A stretch of DNA of 64,000 bases from Pohlia nutans (GCA_022496805.1 CM040092.1:18680113-18744112); one strand, 5' to 3'. Counted from the first letter of the stretch, positions 25,450 to 37,210 are shown. Translations and numbers: made by a program. The notes: a model not told the origin generated them from the letters alone.

Positions 25450-27931
25450 ATGAAGAGCCTATGGCGAGGGCTTCTGTACTTGGCAGTGCTGGCGAAATTC
25501 GCACTGGCTGCAATTGACGACGCTGGGCTATGCGAGAGTACGGACAGTGGCGGAATGTGCAAGAGGACCGCCACGGAGACTCTGTTCGTGGACGGCGCCA
25601 AGTTGCAAGCGCAAATTGACGAACTCGCCACGTTCTCAGACACGCCCGCACCCACCGTGACGCGCATCCTCTACACCCCGAACGACGTCGCAGCTCGCAA
25701 GTAAGTTTTCCGGTTTCTGTACGTTCTTCAATCTTTGTACGTGTACTTACAGCTTAAGAACAGAATCGAGACAGAGGAAATCGAACGGTTTTCAAGCCTG
25801 CACAGTGACCCAATTCCACGTTCTCCGATTTCTAATTCAGCAATAGCTTGTACGTTCTTCAATCTTTCTGTGTGTACTTACAACTTAAGAACAGAATCGA
25901 AACAGGAATTTAACCCGATTCGTGCAGGTATGTGAAGGGGTTGATGAGCGAAGCAGGGCTGGCAATCCGAGAGGACGCCATCGGCAACATCTTCGGGCGC
26001 TGGGAGGGAAGCGACGCGTCGCTGCCGGCGGTGGGCTCGGGCTCGCACACGGACGCGATTCCGTACGCGGGGAAGTATGACGGCGTGCTGGGCGTGCTGG
26101 GCGCCATCCAAGCCATTCAGGCGCTCCAGCGCGTGAACTTCCAGCCCCAGCGCTCCATCGAGGCCGTCATGTTCGCGTCCGAGGAGCCCACGCGGTTCGG
26201 CTTCGGCTGCTTGGGCAGCCGCGCCATGGCCAAGAGCGACCACATCTTCGACATCCTCCGCGCGGCCAAGGACGCCGAGAACGTCTCCTTTGTTGACGCT
26301 GCGAGGGCGGCCGGGTATACCGAGGCGGAGACGAAGCTGGAGGACTCCGGGCTTGGTGATGGCGCTTACTCTGCGTTTGTGGAGCTTCACATTGAGCAAG
26401 GTCCTCTCCTTGAAAAAGAAGGCAAGGAAACTCATGATTCCCATTCCATTGTCTCCCCCAATTTACGTTAGAGTTGCAATTCTGCAAGGAAACTCATACC
26501 CATTCAATTGTCTTGCTTACCTCGGATATTTTGTTGCCGATTCTTGAAAAGAAGCCAGGGAAACTCATTCTCATTCAATTGTCTCTCCCAATTCACGTTA
26601 GAGTTGCAATTCTGCAAGGAAACTCATTCCCATTCAATTGTCTCCCCCAATTCTGCTTACCTTGGGTATTTTGTTGCCGTTTCTTGAAAAAGAAGGCAAC
26701 GAAACTCATTCCCATTCAATTGTCTCCCCCAATTCAAGTTCGAGTTGCAATTATGCTTACCTTGGGTATTTCGTTGCAGGTATTCCAATTGGTGTTGTGA
26801 CAGCCATCGCTGCACCAGCTAGCTTGAAGGTCGAGTTCCAGGGCGATGGAGGCCATGCTGGAGCCATGCTTATGCCCAACAGGTAATCTTTCCTGTCTGT
26901 AACAATGTTTGACTGTTTGACAACATCATAAAGAGAATCTTCTCCATGATACAGAGGCCTCTGACCATAGGCGGATTTCCCCATGATCATAGGAAAGATT
27001 TTCTTTGTAGTGTTGTTCATGAAACAGTCTAATTTTACTAAAAACCCTGAGAGACATACTGAGTACTTAGAGCTGTCTTTGGAAACCCTGCTCTGTTTTC
27101 TTCATGTGTCTGCGAGACATACTACCGGTATAGTTTCTTTATGAGTAGGAGTTGTCTTTGGAAACCCTACTCTGTTTTTTTTCATCATACTATAGTTCTT
27201 TATGAGTAGAAGCTGTCTTTGGAAATCTTGATCTGTTTGCTTCGTGTGTCTGCGAGACATACGCTAGTTTTTTTATGAGCAAGAGCTGTCTCTGGAAACC
27301 CTGCTCTGTTTTCTTGAGACACAGTATAATTCTTTGAGTTGGAGATTACAAGAATTACAAAGGAAAAAACCTAAAGTCTGCAACTTTGGCATACAGGAAT
27401 GATGCAGGGCTTGCGGCAGCAGAGTTGGCCCTTGCAGTAGAGGAGCATGTTCTGGCGTCCGGGTCGGTGGACACCGTAGGCACAACGGGAGTTTTAGAGA
27501 TTCACCCGGGAGCAGTGAACAGCATCCCTCGAGAAGCTCGCCTTGAGATTGACGTCCGCGACATCGACCAAGCCCGGCGAGACAAAGTGGTTGCGGGGAT
27601 TCGAGCGTCGGCAGAAGCGATTGCCAAGAAACGGAATGTCAGGATCACCAATTTTGAGATTGTGAACCAAGATCCGCCTGCTCAGAGCGGAGAGAACATC
27701 GTGCAAGCTGCGAGACAAGCTGCCGAGTCATTGGGGCTGGAGTATAAGCTGATGATTAGCAGGGCTTATCATGACTCCCTGTTCATGGCGAGAGTTGCAC
27801 CCATGGGCATGATCTTCGTTCCTTGTTACAAAGGCTACAGTCACCGCCCTGATGAATTCTCCTCGGTGGAGGATATGACCAAGGGTGTGCAGGTCTTGGC
27901 TCTGACCTTGGCCAGTCTTTCATCTGCTTGA
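25450..27931 (+). CDS. Ureidoglycolate amidohydrolase, 4 exons, 460 aa
   Basis: M20-family metallo-hydrolase that breaks (S)-ureidoglycolate into glyoxylate, ammonia and CO2, the last step of ureide breakdown, in the endoplasmic reticulum. Exons 25450-25700, 25928-26421, 26780-26882 and 27397-27931 give 461 codons with the stop. A hydrophobic signal segment spans about residues 8-21. Metal and catalytic landmarks: GSHTDAIP (His124, Asp126), KYDG (Asp135), SEEPTRFG (Glu169, Glu170), ELHIEQGP, GGHAGAMLMP, and AYHDSLFMA near the end. HTDAIPYAGKYDGVLGVLGA and EEPTRFGFGCLGSR match plant UAH closely, separating it from allantoate amidohydrolase. The second intron appears to use a GC donor (GAAG|GCAAGG), since no GT lies at the conserved junction. 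It is filled with degenerate copies of the exon end. The gene lies head-to-head with UGLYAH. Confidence 0.93.
26411..26779 (+). repeat. Tandem copies of an exon end and intron within UAH intron 2
   Basis: The exon-2 end CTTGAAAAAGAAGGCAAGGA and the following text AAACTCATTCCCATTCAATT recur at about 26545 and 26690. Each copy is preceded by TTTTGTTGCCG, a damaged version of the true acceptor TTTCGTTGCAG at 26779. Confidence 0.8.
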
Positions 27932-28150
27932 GCTACTCCACCATCTGTGAGCACTAGTATTTGTATGTAAGTAGAGAGTTGCAAGGAGAGACAAACAGAG
28001 GCGAGATGAGACGAGAGAGTTGTAAGTAAAGAGTTACCTTGGCTTACAACAAGGTGCTGAGAATGAATAAATTGTAAGTCCTCCATCTGTACAATTTCAT
28101 CTCTGTGAACAGAGGACTTGATTGTCCCAAATTCGTTAGTCCTTGAATCC

Positions 28151-28305
28151 GGGGGGTGCACTATGTTAAATTTGTGAAAGTATATGTGAGTGCACAATAG
28201 ATATGTATACAAAGGTTTCTAAACATATAAACCCTCGTATACAGTGGGTATTTAGAGGGGTCATGAACGCAGGTGATTCTCAAACATAATGTAGAGGGCA
28301 CCCCC
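28151..28305. mobile_element. MITE-like element, GGGGTGC family, copy 2
   Basis: Ends GGGGGGTGCACTATG and AGAGGGCACCCCC are inverted. The interior shares GGGGTCATGAACGCA and a GTATACA block with 3664-3903. It lies just downstream of UAH. Confidence 0.6.
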
Positions 28306-28498
28306 AGGTCCTCGAACAATTGATGCCTCACAAATGTGAAATGAATCTTCACTCTAATGCTACCTGAATCAAAGACCCAAAAGCCAAAATGCGATACCTC
28401 AACAAGGCTCAGATGTTGTCAAGTGTAGACAATAAATGTCGGTAGAGCTTTATTTATGATAGTTGGGCACAATCCGTCTGTCAAACTATCCTGGAAAA

Positions 28499-30483
28499 CT
28501 ACTCTGAGCTTTGGCAAGGAGGGAGCGGATTTCCGCAAAGACCACCGTTGGAATCAAATGACGAGATAGGGAACGAGGAAAACGGAGCACCTTGTGGGAT
28601 TGGCCCAGTTAGCTTGTTACTTGAAAGATCCATGTAAATCAACTTCTTCAGATTTGTCGCAAGCACCTCGGGAATAGTGCCGCTGAACTGGTTGTCGTCG
28701 AGTGTCATGATACAAAGTGCCGTCAGGTTTCCCAGAGTTTGGGGAAGGCTGCCACTTAGCATGTTATGTGAGAGGTTCAAAGAATGAAGCTGCTTTAAAT
28801 TGCCGATGGTTGACGGTATGTAACCTGTTAGATTGTTGTTGGAGAAGTCAAGAATGGTCAGATTGCCGTTCAGCTGCCCTATCAGTTGAGAAACACCGCC
28901 CGTGAGATGGTTTCCATTTAGAAAGAAGGCCAGTAAGCCAGTAAGCTTGTACAGGGACGGAGGGACCATTCCCGACAGCTGACAATTACCGAGATAAAGA
29001 AACTTGAGTGTGGATCCAATATTTCCGATTGAGGAGGGGATACTCCCTGTGAACCTGATTCACAACCGCAAGGACAACATAACCGTAAGAATCTCTCAAT
29101 TTCCAAACACTAAGTACCAGGGATTTTTTTCGTTGCTAATTTTAGCCAATTTGCTACATAAAATTTGGCCTGGCTAATTGATACAAAGGATTTTTGAAAA
29201 ACAAATATGAATAATAGCCAGATTTCCTACATGGAGTCAACATGTGTAGCCTCTTTAAACCTAGGTATCACCCAGGTATTGCCTAAGTAGCACCTAGGTA
29301 GCACATGTGTATTACCCTAATATTACCTATATATTAATATGTAAAGAGCATCAAGGAGCCATTGAAAGTAGCAAAAATGCTAAACTGTCTCCTGACAAAA
29401 AATAATCACTGCTAGGTACAGATAGCGCCGCCTCATATTCTGATTCCATTAAGAGAAAAGCGGCTTGTCGAACGCATGAGGACCGATCTTGACGGATGTC
29501 CTTAGAGCATAACTGTTAATTGGACGTTAAACAAACACGATTTCTGAATAAGGTTTCAGAATCTTACATGTTATCGCCCAAGCTGAGCCAAAGGAGGTTG
29601 GTGAGGCCACCGTAAGATGAAGGAATGGGGCCAGTGAGTTTGTTAGATCGGACGTCCAAGTAAGTAAGATTCTTCATGGTGCCAAAGGCTGCAGGAAGGG
29701 ACCCAGTGAGATTCTTCATGCTGCTCAAGTCCAGCCTCGTAAGGTGTGTCAGCTTCGCCAAAGATGGTGATATTGTGCCTGTGTAGGTGATCACAGCCAA
29801 TACTAAAAGTATTAAGAAAACTCTTAATCTGAAGAGATTTCATGCCCTGAAATTTAAACCTTCTAAGGTGTGATACAAAAGAGTTTTCAGTGTAAACACC
29901 ATACGGTTTGCCGATCTTATTTCAGAAAGGTTTATATTCACTTTGTAACCGCATGTCTTCCAGAATGGCGATGACATTACCAAGGTGTGACGGAGAGGCG
30001 ACCTGCTTCTCATCTATCTGATTGCAGATGTGAACTACTCCTCATGAGCCATACTTTTCTTTGAACCTCAAAGATGCATTTTTAGAAGCTCTAGTTTCAT
30101 CACACAATGGTAGACCAAGCCAGTTTTCGAGGCTCCTACACTCAACCCTCTCTAATTGCACATTTCTTATGTTATCCAATTTAAGGTGTGGCGAACTCAC
30201 CTCTGAGGTAGATGCTGGGGTCGTCAGACAGAGGATCCGGGTGGATATCCAAACTGGTGGCATGCCCATCCGTACCACAAACTATGTAAGGCCAACCACA
30301 ACAGTCAGTCGACGCGTTCCATCCCGAGAGTATGCCAGTCGGATCTGACGTCATCCCTGCCTTGAAAGCCAGGAGAGCCATCCCCTCATTGGCAATGCAT
30401 GCCATTCCGTAATGTACTGTGGTTGCAAGGAGACCAACAGTGATGAGGAATCTGGCTCTGATTGATGGGCACAGGCCTGCCAT
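28499..30483 (-). CDS. Secreted leucine-rich-repeat protein, 3 exons, 349 aa
   Basis: Exons 30483-30201, 29778-29568 and 29054-28499 join in phase across GT-AG introns to give 350 codons with the stop. A signal peptide (about residues 10-28) leads into an N-terminal LRR cap with a Cys-Cys-Gly-Trp motif. About nine plant-type LRRs follow, with consensus stretches such as LDLSS, LTGPIP and LSHNMLSGSLP. It ends in GGLCGNPLPPC plus five residues. That sequence normally precedes the membrane span of receptor-like proteins and kinases, but here a stop follows and no membrane segment or kinase is present. It therefore looks like a soluble cell-wall LRR protein of the DRT100/polygalacturonase-inhibitor type, or a truncated receptor. 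The ligand is unknown. Confidence 0.85.
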
Positions 30484-31960
30484 TCAGATAGGTGGACAAA
30501 TTGCTCTGCAAGATAGACAATGACAATTCCAAGATTCAAGATCTCCATAATTCATGTACTCTAATGACAAATCCAATTGAACGTAGACAGCACGAAAGCT
30601 TGAAAGCACGACATACGGAACAGAGTGATAATCAAGATCTGAAGATGTGAAAACATGTATACCAGTTAGTACTTGATTCAACTACGCGTAGCTATGTAGT
30701 TATGGTGCACAAACTCATAAATCGAGATCCTGAGCCCAAAGTTGATCCCTTCAGCTTCAATGGTGGAGAAGACTATATATGCCTTCGGCTGATGGCCAAG
30801 GTGCCATGAGAAACAGCCCTGAACATTTAAGTAACAGCTGCTAGCAAACTGACTCTGTATGCGAGATGTACAGTTAGAACGTACAATTACGAAGAGGTAG
30901 TGCAAAGGACATCATACCGGCACCCCAGGCCTTAATCATACAGCGTCCTTGAATCGCCAACTTCAGTAATTGGGAACCGATGAACATTTGAAGTGGAATG
31001 CTGCTCTTTGTGGCCTCACTTATCTCCGGCATGATTAGAGCGGGTTGGACTATTTACTGACCTCGCAAAGCAACCATGTGAACATTTACCTTGGACGGAA
31101 GTACCAGTGGTAAGCGGATTATTCAAGGCGTTAGGAATTCTGAACACATGAAGGATCCCACGGATTCTCAAACGCCTGCATTCAGTTGACAAGCTTCATG
31201 TGGAATCGATTCATCACAAAATAATCTCGCTATTTCATGTGTGCATATTTGCCATCATTGGCATCATCAAATTGAGAATTTCAATGCAGGTGAGATATGG
31301 AAGACACCTGGAGCAATCCTGAGGTTACCCACGGTCAGTTACTCCTTTCAGGTCGCTCTGTTTCTTCTGAAATTGGTCTTCGAATCGGACTCGTGATTTG
31401 CAGCTCGTGTCGAAAAATTCGACCCTTTTACACATGGTCAGGATTTTGTGATACAGTACGAACGACGTCTGTGCGGGAAGGAATTCATGACTAAGCAAAC
31501 ATCAGAAGCAACATTCTCCAAAATATAAAGCCGACATATTCCAACATACTTGGCCACTAGAGATTAGGGAAGAGATACTGGTCTAAAGATCATCGGAGAA
31601 GTGGCAAACAAGACCTAGCTGAAGGTAAAAGGTGCGATAGTACCAGAAGTGGTAGACGAATGTTCGAGAAATTATTCAATGCGAGTGTATTCGAGGCACT
31701 CCACGCAAAAGAAATCGACGAGAGTACAATTACAGGAAAATATCTTCAGCAGGCAACAAACAATTGATGATGTGTACACTGTTGATGATGGATCACGATG
31801 CACCGAAACCTAAGACAACTAGCTTTCGGAATTGACTGCATTGTTGTCAACATTCCAGGCCTTCGGAAAGCATACTACAAGTTCCTGTCTCAGACTCAAG
31901 CTACCTAAACATGCTCAAACTCATGCACTCAGAGAAAGCACAAATCAACAAAGATAAAGT
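30484..31960. other. Gene-free interval upstream of the LRR gene
   Basis: Open frames here are short and without recognisable domains. It should contain the LRR gene promoter (minus strand), but no convincing TATA box was identified. Confidence 0.5.
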
Positions 31961-31963
31961 AAA

Positions 31964-32765
31964 ACAGAACAAAGAGATCGGGTAAGACTCTCACAACATG
32001 AAAATACTGCCAACTTCAGCTTTTGACACACTCCTACATTCTAGAGAGAATCACGGAACTAACATCCAGTGCAAGTCCACAGATACCTTAGAAAAAGTCG
32101 CTTTATTTTTTAAAAACCTCTGGCGATCAATTTGAATTCTAGCTGTTACAAAAAAACTTCACTCATTCCCGCTTTCCCTTCTAGTCTAAAGCCGGCACAC
32201 GGGTCTCTCGCACCACAGCATAACATGCAAAACAGAACAAAGAGATCGGACAAGACTCGAAAATTCTGCAAATCATTGCCATGTGATTCATAAAGAACAC
32301 TGCTACATTCTAGATAAGAATTACGGAACTAACATCCAGAGCAAGTCCACAGATACCCTAGAAAACGTCGCTTTATTTTAAAAAAGCTCGAATTCTAGAT
32401 GTTACAAAAACTTCAATCATTCTCGCTTTTCCTTCGAGTTTAAAGCCGGCACACGGGTCTCTCGCACCACTGCATAACACACATCACAATGCAAAACAGA
32501 ACAAAGAGATCGGGCAAGACTCAAAAATTCTGCAAATCATTGCCATGTGATTCATAAAGAACACTACTAGATTCTAGACAAGAAATACGGAACTAACGTC
32601 CATAGATACCTTAGAAAAAGTCGCTTTATTTTATTTTCAAAACTCTGGCGATCAATGTCTGACATAAATCCTACATGTCACAAGAAACTTCACTCGCTCC
32701 CGCTATTCCTTCTAGCTTGAAGGCGGCGCACCGCTCTCTCGCACCACTGCATAATACATAATGCA
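31964..32765 (-). repeat. Three tandem copies of the terminal-exon region of the ATP synthase epsilon gene
   Basis: Units of about 265 bp at 31964-32227, 32228-32492 and 32493-32765 share AAAACAGAACAAAGAGATCG at one end and the terminal exon at the other. Copy 32493-32765 has the exon at 32746-32712. Copy 32228-32492 keeps an intact acceptor and a different, longer tail at 32469-32417. In copy 31964-32227 the acceptor AG is changed to TG. Confidence 0.85.
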
Positions 32766-33055
32766 ATAGAATTTAGTCTCGTCGAAATGCCTGCTGTTGA
32801 AATATTTTTTTCTAAGAAAAAGACGCATCAAGAAACAAGAAGTTACGCACCTGCTTTCTGAGGAGCGCCATCGGCGTAGGGCTGGAACTTGTAGTAGGCG
32901 TGCTCGCGTTGGAGCGCTTTGGTCTTGAACGGCTCCTTCAAGCAGTTGCGCACCATGGCCGCGCAGGTGTTGGCGTAAGAGAGGTACGTCATGCCTGCGG
33001 TTCTCCAGTATGGCGCCGCGGCCTGCGCTGCCGTTGTGGCTGCTGCACCCGACAT
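32712..33055 (-). CDS. Mitochondrial ATP synthase epsilon subunit, 2 exons, 79 aa
   Basis: Small subunit of the central stalk of mitochondrial F1Fo ATP synthase (not the plastid AtpE epsilon). Exon 1 is 33055-32851 and exon 2 is 32746-32712. They join as 205 plus 35 bases, 80 codons with the stop. Family landmarks are PYWRTAGMTYLSYANTCA and VRNCLKEPFK, with a basic tail, and the length fits plant members of 70-80 aa. The second exon encodes only VVRESGAPPSS. A second downstream copy of this exon (32469-32417) has a usable acceptor in the same phase and would give the tail VVRETRVPALNSKEKRE instead, so two isoforms are possible. Exon 1 is GC-rich against AT-rich surroundings. Confidence 0.88.
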
Positions 33056-33308
33056 TGCGTCCTCCGATCGATCGACTGCAGCGGCACCTTCACGAACTTC
33101 AAATTCACTAGAAATCTAACGAGAGCTTCAAGAATGGCAATGCTAGTGAATGTATTAGGGTTTCGGGTTTCTAGCATCTCAGAAAGCAATCGCCTTCATG
33201 CCCGAACGCAGGGGCTTGGTCCGCCCGATACCCGCCCGATACCCGCCCTCCTAACCATACCCGCCCGAGCGCCCCATTGTCAACCCAGCATTCTCACGAG
33301 TTGGTCAG

Positions 33309-34363
33309 CCAAGAGGCACAGAGAAAAATATGAGGCTCAATTTAAAATTAGAAATTCAATCCATCATATTGTGAAAAACGTAAGTGGCATGGGACCAAAT
33401 TTTATGTCACCGGAATCAACAAAGAATATTTAATGTGTTGATAAAAATAAAGAAATAAATCTGACCAAAAGAAACTTCACATAGTACCCACTCAAAACTA
33501 CATACCAAGAAAAATATGAGGCTCAATTTGGGCTTCTTGGACCTATAGGGGTTAAAAATCACCTAGTACCATCTTAAAAAACCAACCAAAATATTTCAAG
33601 AGGGTGCCCCATGAATTCTAAGCTCAGTACCAATCATGATTTTATAATGACACTTTCAATCAATTGAATTGTAAATAATAGAAGTCAAATGGGACCAAAT
33701 TTTATATCACCGAAATCAGCGAAGAATGTTGCATGTCTTGATAAAAATTAAAAATAAAAGATAGAGAAAATTTGCCTCAAAGCAGCTTTAACACTTAGTA
33801 TTGGTTTTAATTTGTGTTGAGGTTGTTTTAACGCAGACCTCATGAAACATCAACACACTTTTAATTTTAATTTCTAAAAGTAAAAAATGTGTGTTGATGT
33901 TGCTTTGAGGCAGATTTGCTCAAATTTTTATTTATTTATTTTTAGATATGCAATATTCTTTGTTGATTTCGATGATATAAAATTAAGTCCCAACTGGCTT
34001 CTATTATTCACAATACAATGATTGAAATTGTCATTATAAAATCATAATTAGGGTTGGACTTAGAATCCGTGGGGCACCCTCTTAAAATATTCCAGTTGGT
34101 TTTTTAACATTATATTAGGTGGTTTCTAACCCCTAAAGGACCAAGAAGCCCAAATCAGGGCTCATATTCCTCTTGGTAGTGTTGAGTGGATCCTAGTGTG
34201 AAGTTCCCGAGGAAGTTCCTTTTAGTCAATTTTTTTTATCAACACATGCAATATTCTTCTTTGATTCTTGTTATATAAAAATTGGTCCGATGGGACTTTT
34301 TAACAATGCGATGGATTGAATTTGTCATTTTAAATTGGACCTCTATTTTTCTCTATGACTTGG
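33309..34363. mobile_element. 1-kb near-complete palindrome (foldback element) with family E outer arms
   Basis: The left half aligns to the reverse complement of the right half almost throughout. Outer arms 33309-33555 and 34126-34363 are family E elements facing inward. Inner arms 33556-33775 and 33905-34125 share AAAATATTTCAAGAGGGTGC and its complement. Near the centre 33767-33795 pairs with 33890-33928. Arms are diverged, not identical. Confidence 0.75.
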
Positions 34364-34712
34364 AATTCTCTCGCTCAGTAAATTGTTGAATATGGTGATC
34401 CTCGGTTGGGTACCTGAGGAAGGACGGGTGTCATTATAATGGACAGACCAAGATCCACGAGTGGGTGGCCCAAGACCATGGAGACCAATCAAGACTCTAC
34501 GAGCGATGGAGCGTACTAAGATCCTACAGGTGGCCATAGAAGGGTGCCTAGGAGTGGGGTGATTTAATTGCCTCAAGGCGCCTTTAGAGACGAGGCTAAC
34601 CCTCCTTTGCTCTCAAGGTCAGAAAAATTGAAGTTGATAGTATGAATGGATAAGTATGAGCAGGTAGTAACCCACGAAAAATAGAATTGTCACTTTGAAC
34701 AAGCACCATAGT

Positions 34713-34791
34713 TTGACCTTTTAACGTCCAAATAGTAACATTTACAAGGGAAATCAACGTGATTGAGGTTGTTTGGACGTTGAAGGGTTAA
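34713..34791. mobile_element. Very short TTAA-type remnant
   Basis: Left end TTGACCTTTTAACGTCCAAA and right end TTTGGACGTTGAAGGGTTAA are inverted over 79 bp. It is either an extreme internal deletion or a pair of chance-adjacent ends. Confidence 0.45.
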
Positions 34792-35569
34792 TAGCTGGTT
34801 TGTCTCAAATTAATTCAAAAAAAAAAGTAAGAAGCTTTGGAAATCGTTTTTAAAAATACACTATTTTAGTATGGTGAAAAGGATAATTTTAAAGAGTATT
34901 CATAGTGTTGAAATAAGTAAAATAAAATAATAAAAGTTAATTATTGGGCACATTAGTAAATATCTAAGGCTTTTACTATTTTAGACCATTTTTCCTTCTT
35001 TGATTCCAAAACTATATTTCTTGATACTTCTTTAATTCATATAGACATGAAAATGGTTTTTTTTACTGTTGACCATACTTGGAGGTTAATATTTAAGCAA
35101 GTTTACTCAAATTGCAAAATTCATTTAAAAAAATTGTAAATAATAGTATAAAGCAATAAAAAAAAATCAACAAATAAGAAGAATTTTTTTGTCTACGTTT
35201 TTAGGCCATGTGAGTTACTAGTTTATTTGTTTAAGAATTAAAATTCACATTATCTTTATGATATTGATATAATTTTCTTTTTACATTGAGTTATTCAAAA
35301 TAAAATAATTATTTTATCCCAGTTCTAAATCTATAAAATTCAACATTAAAAGCAAAACCTTCTTTCCAAAAAATTAAAAATCTCAAAATTTACTAATTAA
35401 AAAATATAAAGGCTAAATCAAATATGGCAATGATAATTTGATTTGAAAGTCACACTCAAGAGTGTTTTAGGGTATGAAAAATCAAATTATTGTTTGAAAA
35501 ATTTTGATGCTATTTTTCATTTTTTCTTGAATTTGAAACAAAAATTCAAGATAATTGAATTTGATTCGT
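34792..35569. other. Gene-free AT-rich stretch
   Basis: Very AT-rich, with no domain-bearing open frame and no clear element ends seen. Confidence 0.5.
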
Positions 35570-35870
35570 TATATTGTCAATTTCTTTTTGTTTTTGACTA
35601 TATTATCATTCAACTCATGCACATTCTTCACAACCTTATCTCATGCATAAAAACTTCAAATCACAAAATTCTTTTTTGAGGTGAAAAATGGCTTGGCCTT
35701 CGACTTTTCTTAACTTAAAACATTTCAAAACAAGGTCATTTGTTATACTCAAATGTGCACCAAAACCTAATGAAAAATATGGTGTAGTGAGAATTCACAT
35801 GGGTTTGCAAGTATTTATCTCAAATCATTTCGGAGTGACTAAAAACAAATTTGATTACAAGAACAACTCT
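35570..35870 (+). repeat. Family J repeat copy 2
   Basis: Aligns in reverse to 13480-13770. A 62-codon open frame at 35688-35876 includes HFKTRSFVILKCAPK and RIHMGLQVF, similar to the reading in the other copy. Unknown transposon-derived protein fragment. Confidence 0.5.
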
Positions 35871-36203
35871 TTCTAAACCAAATGATGACTGCAGTCGTAG
35901 TTTGATGTTTGGTTCAGAATCTCTAGAACTCGTTTTATTGTTTGCTTTGCAATCAACCATGCAATGAAGAGATGAACCAATATATCAAGAGACAATTAAA
36001 ATAGAAAGTCACTAGGGGTTTTGAACAAAGGTTTTTAGTCACTCCTTGAAGAGTTGTCACATGATGATTTTGTAAAGGCTATTGTTGAGTCCATAACAAA
36101 TTGTGTTTATTGCCCATATGTACATCGGCAATGTGCATCAAAGGCTATTTAGTTTTAATTTGCATGAACATGCCTAAATGTACATCGAGGGATAATCGAG
36201 TAT

Positions 36204-36443
36204 CTAATCTCTCTCTAGCACATGTGCAATGCTCTCAATCCATGTTGTAGCGTACTTGTCAGCTACTCCAAGACGGCGAATGTGGTACACGATGTCTTGA
36301 ACTTTGCATTGCTCACGTCGTACCTCTTTCACAAAGAGTTTTACCTTCTTGCCGAAGTCCTCATTCAAAACTTGAGATGCCTTCCTTGAAAACTGGTTTG
36401 GATGACACGTGACCTTACACTTAATGAACATGAGCAATCCCAA
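36204..36443 (-). CDS. Unrecognised small open reading frame (79 aa)
   Basis: A minus-strand frame with a charged composition (KKVKLFVKEVRREQCKV, WIESIAHVLE). It has the amphipathic look of a real protein but no domain I recognise and no visible partner exons. It may be a transposon-gene fragment, given the repeats on both sides. Low confidence that it is expressed. Confidence 0.2.
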   Translation of the reverse strand: MGLLMFIKCKVTCHPNQFSRKASQVLNEDFGKKVKLFVKEVRREQCKVQDIVYHIRRLGVADKYATTWIESIAHVLERD

Positions 36444-37210
36444 AATAACTTGTGAACCCTAAAATTGGTACCAACAAACGTGGTGATTCACGTCAGCAAG
36501 TCCACGTCGTAAATTAGTAAAAACATCATGTCATCAAAGAATAATCATCATATAAGTTCTCGCCAAATCCACGTCATTAATCTTTGAATTTATAGCCATT
36601 AAATTGAATCTACATATATCCGGGCATCTTATGCGGTTATGATATCGGAGTATCAGATCCGGATACACTTTGAAATAATTGATCTGAGTATATATGTTCC
36701 CAAGTACATGTAATAGCATTGTTATCAATCGGAGCGGAGTTGAGGTCCGCGACACTCTTGGGTACATATTGAGTATTCCCATGGGTAGCAACACTAGAGT
36801 TATAGCTCATTTGTTACTAATCGTTCAATTGTTATCAAAGCAAGTAAATCCATCTTCATCCAACCCAACACGCATCTTCTAAAAAAACACACAACCCCAC
36901 TTTTGTGAAGTTTGCCACCCCTCTCTCGTACCACCATATTTATCTCGCAATCACTTGAATGGCATGACCAAAACCACCTTGGTCCCATTCGAGAGCACTT
37001 TGTTGCTTTGATATTTTCTCAGTGGCCTTGACAGTGGTAGATCCGGTCTCTGTGCCTCTAGTTTCTACTAGTGAAATGGTTTAGCAAGTAATCTAAACCC
37101 TATGGTCTCTATGAAATTTAATTTTTTGAAAAATTGTAAAAGTTGAGTTCAAAAATAGACCCTATACATTTTTTTAGAACAATATCATGATTGCCTTGTA
37201 CAACCATTAC

